This document shows, one piece after another, positions 5,868 to 9,249 of a DNA stretch of 9,249 nt; within the stretch, counting starts at the first letter, position 1, and each line of letters opens with the position of its first letter. The notes beneath the pieces were generated by a model, which worked only from the letters and a program-made list of their open reading frames with translations, was not told where the DNA came from and made no database searches. The stretch lies in NCBI GenBank assembly GCA_023415395.1, contig JAEZKN010000059.1:1-9249 (forward strand). The letters run 5' to 3'. This DNA is from Actinomycetes bacterium (GTDB lineage Bacteria > Actinomycetota > Actinomycetes > Propionibacteriales > Nocardioidaceae). The translations under genes were made by a program, and so were the position numbers.

Positions 5868-7175
5868 GTGCAGGACCTCGGCCCCCGACCGGGCGACCTC
5901 GACCCGATCGAGACCGCCTCGGTCGACGAGCTCCGCCACCTCCAGGGCGAGCGGCTGCGCTGGTCGGTGCGCCATGCATGGGAGCACGTCCCGCACTACC
6001 GCGCCGCACTCGACGCCGCCGGCGTCCACCCCGACGACGTCCGCGGGCTCGACGACCTCGCGCGGCTGCCGTTCACGACCAAGGCCGACCTGCGCGAGAA
6101 CTACCCCTTCGGGATGTTCGCGGTCCCGCGCGAGCAGGTCACGAGGGTGCACGCCTCCTCGGGCACCACCGGCAAGCCGACCGTGGTCGGCTACACCCGC
6201 GACGACCTCGACACCTGGGCCGACGTGATGGCCCGGAGCATCCGTGCCGCCGGCGGTCGTGCCGGGCACGTGCTGCACAACGCCTACGGCTACGGGCTCT
6301 TCACCGGAGGGCTGGGTGCGCACCACGGTGCCGAGCGGCTCGGCTGCACCGTGGTCCCGGTCTCCGGCGGGATGACCGAGCGCCAGGTGCAGCTGATCGC
6401 GGACTTCCGGCCCGACGTCATCATGGTGACGCCGTCCTACATGCTGGCGATCGTCGACGAGATGGAGCGGCAGGGCATCGACCCGCGCAGCACCTCGCTG
6501 AAGGTCGGCGTCTTCGGTGCGGAGCCGTGGACCAACGACATGCGCCGCGAGATGGAGGACCGGCTCGACGCGCACGCCGTCGACATCTACGGGCTCTCGG
6601 AGGTGATCGGGCCCGGCGTGGCGGCCGAGTGCGTGGAGACCAAGGACGGCCTGCACGTGTGGGAGGACCACTTCTACCCCGAGGTGATCGACCCCGTGAC
6701 CGGCGCGGTGCTGCCCGACGGCGAGCGCGGGGAGCTGGTCCTGACCTCGCTGACCAAGCAGGCGATGCCCGTCCTGCGCTACCGCACCCGCGACCTGACC
6801 CGGCTGCTGCCGGGCACCGCCCGCACGATGCGGCGGATGGAGAAGGTCACCGGGCGGACCGACGACATGATCATCCTGCGCGGCGTGAACCTCTTCCCGA
6901 CCCAGGTCGAGGAGCTGATCCTCGGCACGCCCGAGCTCTCCCCGCACTTCCAGTGCGTGCTGACCCGCGCGGGCACGCTGGACGAGATGACCGTGCGGGT
7001 CGAGCGTCGCGAGACCGCGTCGGCGGAGCGCGCGGCCGGGGCCGGCGCGGTCCTGCGCGACCTGGTGAAGGCGCGGATCGGCGTGAGCGTCGGCGTCGAG
7101 GTCGTCGAGCCGGCCGGGATCGAGCGCTCGGTCGGCAAGATGCGCCGCATCGTCGACCAGCGACCGCGGCGCTGA
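5868..7175 (+). CDS. paaK: Phenylacetate-CoA ligase
   Basis: 435 residues, the normal PaaK length. It activates phenylacetate with ATP and coenzyme A to phenylacetyl-CoA in the cytoplasm, the entry step of the aerobic hybrid pathway. ANL-superfamily motifs are visible: phosphate loop SSGTTGKPT (97-105), FGAEPW (216-221) and DIYGLSEVIGPG (239-250) for adenylate binding, RYRTRD (304-309), hinge GRTDDMIILRGVN (329-341), and the C-terminal lysine K424 in SVGKMRRIVDQR. LRENYPFGMFAVP (75-87) is typical of PaaK. The GTG start at 5868 has GGGAGG 7 nt upstream; the frame stays open further upstream into the divergent gene, but those starts would add residues absent from the family. It is followed by 48 nt and then paaA. 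The palindrome immediately upstream suggests repression released by the pathway product phenylacetyl-CoA (inference). Confidence 0.96.
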   Translation: MQDLGPRPGDLDPIETASVDELRHLQGERLRWSVRHAWEHVPHYRAALDAAGVHPDDVRGLDDLARLPFTTKADLRENYPFGMFAVPREQVTRVHASSGTTGKPTVVGYTRDDLDTWADVMARSIRAAGGRAGHVLHNAYGYGLFTGGLGAHHGAERLGCTVVPVSGGMTERQVQLIADFRPDVIMVTPSYMLAIVDEMERQGIDPRSTSLKVGVFGAEPWTNDMRREMEDRLDAHAVDIYGLSEVIGPGVAAECVETKDGLHVWEDHFYPEVIDPVTGAVLPDGERGELVLTSLTKQAMPVLRYRTRDLTRLLPGTARTMRRMEKVTGRTDDMIILRGVNLFPTQVEELILGTPELSPHFQCVLTRAGTLDEMTVRVERRETASAERAAGAGAVLRDLVKARIGVSVGVEVVEPAGIERSVGKMRRIVDQRPRR

Positions 7176-7182
7176 CAGGCGT

Positions 7183-7188
7183 TACACT
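7183..7188 (+). promoter_or_regulatory. Possible -10 box of an internal paaA promoter
   Basis: TACACT (TAnnnT pattern) sits in the short AT-rich patch between paaK and paaA. No good -35 box is seen at the usual distance. If used, transcription would begin inside the palindrome at 7193-7208. Confidence 0.3.
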
Positions 7189-7192
7189 ATTA

Positions 7193-7208
7193 CTGACCGA
7201 TCGGTCTG
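7193..7208. promoter_or_regulatory. Palindrome, probable TetR-family operator upstream of paaA
   Basis: CTGACCGATCGGTCTG contains the perfect 12-bp palindrome GACCGATCGGTC (7195-7206), a classic TetR-family half-site spacing. The related palindrome before paaK points to one shared regulator. The Corynebacterium glutamicum PaaR site, as I recall it, uses similar ACCG/CGGT half-sites with a wider centre. Confidence 0.65.
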
Positions 7209-7223
7209 TTAATCGGAGGACCC

Positions 7224-8183
7224 ATGACCGCGACCCCTCTGCCGGAAGCCGACCTCCTCGAGGAGTTCGAGCGGATCGTCGGCGCGCACGAGCGGGTCGA
7301 GCCGCGCGACTGGATGCCCGAGCAGTACCGCGCCACGCTGGTGCGCCAGATCGCCCAGCACGCGCACTCCGAGATCATCGGCATGCAGCCCGAGGGCAAC
7401 TGGATCACCCGCGCGCCCTCGCTGCGGCGCAAGGCGATCCTGCTGGCCAAGGTCCAGGACGAGGCCGGGCACGGCCTCTACCTCTACTCCGCGTGCGAGA
7501 CGCTCGGCGTCTCCCGCGGCGAGCTGACCGAGAAGCTCCTCAGCGGCCGGCAGAAGTACTCCTCGATCTTCAACTACCCGACGCTGTCCTACGCCGACGT
7601 CGGCACCATCGGCTGGCTGGTCGACGGTGCCGCGATCTGCAACCAGGTGCCGCTGTGCCGGACGTCCTACGGTCCCTACGGCCGCGCGATGATCCGCATC
7701 TGCAAGGAGGAGTCCTTCCACCAGCGGCAGGGCTTCGAGCTGCTGATGACGATGATGCGCGGCACCGACGAGCAGCGGGCGATGGTGCAGGAGTCGGTCG
7801 ACCGCTTCTGGTGGCCGGCGCTGATGATGTTCGGTCCTCCGGACGCCGACTCGCCCAACACCGCCCGGTCGATGGCGTGGGGGATCAAGCGCGACACCAA
7901 CGACGAGCTGCGGCAGAAGTTCGTCGACATGACCGTGCCGCAGGCCGAGGCGCTCGGCGTCACGCTGCCCGACCCGGAGCTGCGCTGGAACGAGGAGCGC
8001 GGCCACCACGACTTCGGCCAGCCCGACTGGGAGGAGTTCTCCCGGGTCGTCGCGGGCGGTGGTCCCTGCAACGCGCAGCGGATCGCCCACCGGCGCCGGG
8101 CGCACGAGGACGGTGCGTGGGTGCGCGAGGCGGCGACGGCGTACGCCGCCCGGGCGTCGGTGCAGGGAGAGGAGTCCGCATGA
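7224..8183 (+). CDS. paaA: Phenylacetyl-CoA 1,2-epoxidase, catalytic subunit PaaA
   Basis: 319 residues. It is the catalytic di-iron subunit of the ring 1,2-epoxidase, which converts phenylacetyl-CoA to its ring-1,2-epoxide with oxygen and electrons from PaaE. The ferritin-like di-iron ligands are all present: E50 (AHSE), E80 and H83 (DEAGH), D134 (VDGA), E163 and H166 (EESFH). They sit at a constant offset of +8 from the E. coli PaaA ligands as I remember them, so the protein should be active. KYSSIFNYPTLSYADVGTIGWLVDGAAI and RFWWPALMMFGPPD are further family stretches. The ATG at 7224 follows GGAGGA closely. Its stop overlaps the paaB start (ATGA), so the two subunits are translationally coupled. 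The palindrome ahead suggests separate regulation from paaK. Confidence 0.97.
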   Translation: MTATPLPEADLLEEFERIVGAHERVEPRDWMPEQYRATLVRQIAQHAHSEIIGMQPEGNWITRAPSLRRKAILLAKVQDEAGHGLYLYSACETLGVSRGELTEKLLSGRQKYSSIFNYPTLSYADVGTIGWLVDGAAICNQVPLCRTSYGPYGRAMIRICKEESFHQRQGFELLMTMMRGTDEQRAMVQESVDRFWWPALMMFGPPDADSPNTARSMAWGIKRDTNDELRQKFVDMTVPQAEALGVTLPDPELRWNEERGHHDFGQPDWEEFSRVVAGGGPCNAQRIAHRRRAHEDGAWVREAATAYAARASVQGEESA

Positions 8184-8473
8184 GCGAGGTGCGCAGCGAG
8201 TGGCCGCTGTGGGAGGTCTTCGTCCGCGGTCGCCGCGGGCTCAACCACGTGCACGTCGGGTCGCTGCACGCGGCCGACGACCAGATGGCGCTGCGGCACG
8301 CGCGCGACGTCTACACGCGCCGCAACGAGGGCGTGAGCATCTGGGTGGTGCGCTCGTCCGACGTGGTCGCCTCCAGTCCGGACGAGAAGGACCCGCTCTT
8401 CGCGCCGGCCGGTGACAAGGTCTACCGGCACCCCACGTTCTACTCGATCCCCGACGACGTCCCCCACATGTGA
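8180..8473 (+). CDS. paaB: Phenylacetyl-CoA 1,2-epoxidase, subunit PaaB
   Basis: 97 residues, the usual PaaB size. The small subunit helps assemble the PaaABCE complex and carries no catalytic metal. Family landmarks are WPLWEVFVR (8-16), GLNHVHVGSLHAADDQMALRHARDVYTRR (20-48), SIWVV (53-57) and YRHPTFYSIP (82-91). The ATG overlaps the paaA stop by four bases. A 21-nt gap separates it from paaC. Confidence 0.96.
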   Translation: MSEVRSEWPLWEVFVRGRRGLNHVHVGSLHAADDQMALRHARDVYTRRNEGVSIWVVRSSDVVASSPDEKDPLFAPAGDKVYRHPTFYSIPDDVPHM

Positions 8474-8494
8474 GCGGCGGGGAGTGAGCGCAGC

Positions 8495-9220
8495 GTGAAC
8501 GACGAGCACCAGTCCGTCTACGACGGCCTCACCGGCGGCGACGAGTCCCAGTGGGCCTTCGGCACCGCCCCCATCGAGCCGCAGGGCGCAGACCCGCTTG
8601 CCGGCGTCGACACCACCATCCCCGACGGCGTGGACCCCGCCGCCCTGGCGCGCTACTGCCTGATGCTCGGCGACGACGCACTCATCCACTCCCACCGCCT
8701 CGCGGAGTGGACCAGCAACGCGCCGGACCTCGAGGACGACATCGCACTGGCCAACATCGCGCTCGACCTGCTCGGCCAGGCCCGGCTGCTGCTGGCGCGG
8801 GCGGCGGCGGCCGACCCGTCGGTGGTGCCCGTGCTGCCGGAGTGGTCGCCGGTCCCGGCGGAGGACGCGCTCGCGTTCTTCCGGGACGAGCCGGGCTTCC
8901 GCAACCTCCGCCTGGTGGAGGCGGACAACGGCGACTTCGCGGTGACGATCGCCCGGCTCCTGCTGGCGTCGACCTACCGGCTGGCGCTGCTCGAGCGGCT
9001 CGTCACCCACCCCGACCCCGTCCTCGCGGCGATCGCGGCCAAGGGGGTCAAGGAGGTCGCCTACCACCGCGACTACGCCGGGCGGTGGTTCGTCACGCTC
9101 GCCCGCGGCACCGAGGAGTCGCGCCGCCGCCTGCTCGCCGGGCTCGACGTGGTGTGGGCCTGGCACGACGAGCTCTTCCGCACCCACCCCGACGAGGCCG
9201 ATACGGCGGCGAAAAGCTAA
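8495..9220 (+). CDS. paaC: Phenylacetyl-CoA 1,2-epoxidase, structural subunit PaaC, abnormal C-terminus
   Basis: 241 residues. PaaC is the inactive ferritin-like partner that forms the stable core with PaaA. Recognisable stretches are YCLMLGDDALIHSHRLAEW (54-72), LEDDIALANIALDLLGQARLLL (79-100), FRNLRLVEADNGDFAVTIARLLL (135-157), AAKGVKEVAYHRDYAGRW (181-198) and GTEESRRRLLAGLDVVW (205-221). The ~45-residue leader (WAFGT...DTTIPDGVD) resembles actinobacterial PaaC. After HDELFRTHPDEAD the family similarity stops and the frame ends at TAA within a few codons; E. coli PaaC continues for roughly 70 residues beyond the equivalent ELF. The real gene may therefore be longer and the 3' end here may be an assembly join. 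The GTG start at 8495 has GGGGAG about 10 nt upstream, a longish spacing. paaD and paaE would be expected next. Confidence 0.9.
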   Translation: MNDEHQSVYDGLTGGDESQWAFGTAPIEPQGADPLAGVDTTIPDGVDPAALARYCLMLGDDALIHSHRLAEWTSNAPDLEDDIALANIALDLLGQARLLLARAAAADPSVVPVLPEWSPVPAEDALAFFRDEPGFRNLRLVEADNGDFAVTIARLLLASTYRLALLERLVTHPDPVLAAIAAKGVKEVAYHRDYAGRWFVTLARGTEESRRRLLAGLDVVWAWHDELFRTHPDEADTAAKS

Positions 9221-9249
9221 GCCACCGCATAAAGCCGGTGCGTGCCGCT
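9198..9249. other. Compositional break at the end of paaC and the window
   Basis: The last ~50 bases contain AAAAGCTAA and ATAAAG and are visibly less GC-rich than everything before. They coincide with the loss of PaaC similarity and hold no reading frame related to PaaC or PaaD. A short CACCG/CGGTG pairing (9223-9227 with 9236-9240) is too weak for a terminator. It may be a contig-end artefact, a chimeric join or a real rearrangement. Confidence 0.5.

Noticed and set aside
5978..8473. 831-codon plus-strand frame that ends as PaaB
   Set aside because: Only the last 97 codons are a real gene; the rest is an out-of-frame reading of paaK and paaA.
7676..9187. 503-codon minus-strand frame opposite paaA, paaB and paaC
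   Set aside because: It lies wholly antisense to clearly conserved genes and has the Arg/Val/Gly/His-rich composition of GC-driven shadow frames; no domain is recognisable.
9221..9241. Possible terminator after paaC
   Set aside because: The stem is only 5 bp and no T-run follows; paaD and paaE would be expected downstream, so a terminator here is also unlikely biologically.

Overview
The window is very GC-rich DNA with strong G/C preference at third codon positions, GTG starts next to ATG starts, and long spurious antisense reading frames. The proteins look actinobacterial. A Nocardioides-like member of the Propionibacteriales is my best guess, but this is an inference from protein style and not a database result.

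Layout: two divergent transcription units share a 142-bp intergenic region (5726-5867).

The leftward unit reads, in transcription order: a polar amino-acid-type ABC transporter (lipoprotein binding protein 4793-5725, permease 3888-4796, ATPase 3139-3891), a GcvT-superfamily folate-dependent methyltransferase or demethylase (1905-3128), a phytoene-dehydrogenase-like FAD oxidoreductase (313-1908, broken by an in-frame amber codon at 760-762), and the start of a carboxymuconolactone-decarboxylase-family protein that runs off the left edge (1-248). Four-base stop/start overlaps or very short gaps join the first five genes, so it reads as one operon. A plausible but unproven job is uptake of a small amino-acid-like or methylated compound followed by demethylation and oxidation.

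The rightward unit is a phenylacetate catabolic cluster: paaK (phenylacetate-CoA ligase, 5868-7175), then paaA, paaB and paaC of the phenylacetyl-CoA 1,2-epoxidase (7224-9220). PaaK makes phenylacetyl-CoA, and the PaaABCE complex epoxidises its ring. paaD and paaE, normally downstream, are not in the window. The paaK and paaA upstream regions carry related palindromes (shared pattern CTGANCGANCGGTCNG) that look like operators of one TetR-family repressor, probably a PaaR-type regulator encoded elsewhere.

Three places look damaged or artefactual: G-tracts at the 5' end of the left-edge gene (265-292), the amber codon at 760-762, and an abrupt end of paaC with a change in base composition in the last ~50 bases (9198-9249). 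They could be real mutations, but together they suggest a draft or metagenome contig with local errors. No RNA genes, CRISPR arrays, insertion sequences or phage genes were seen.
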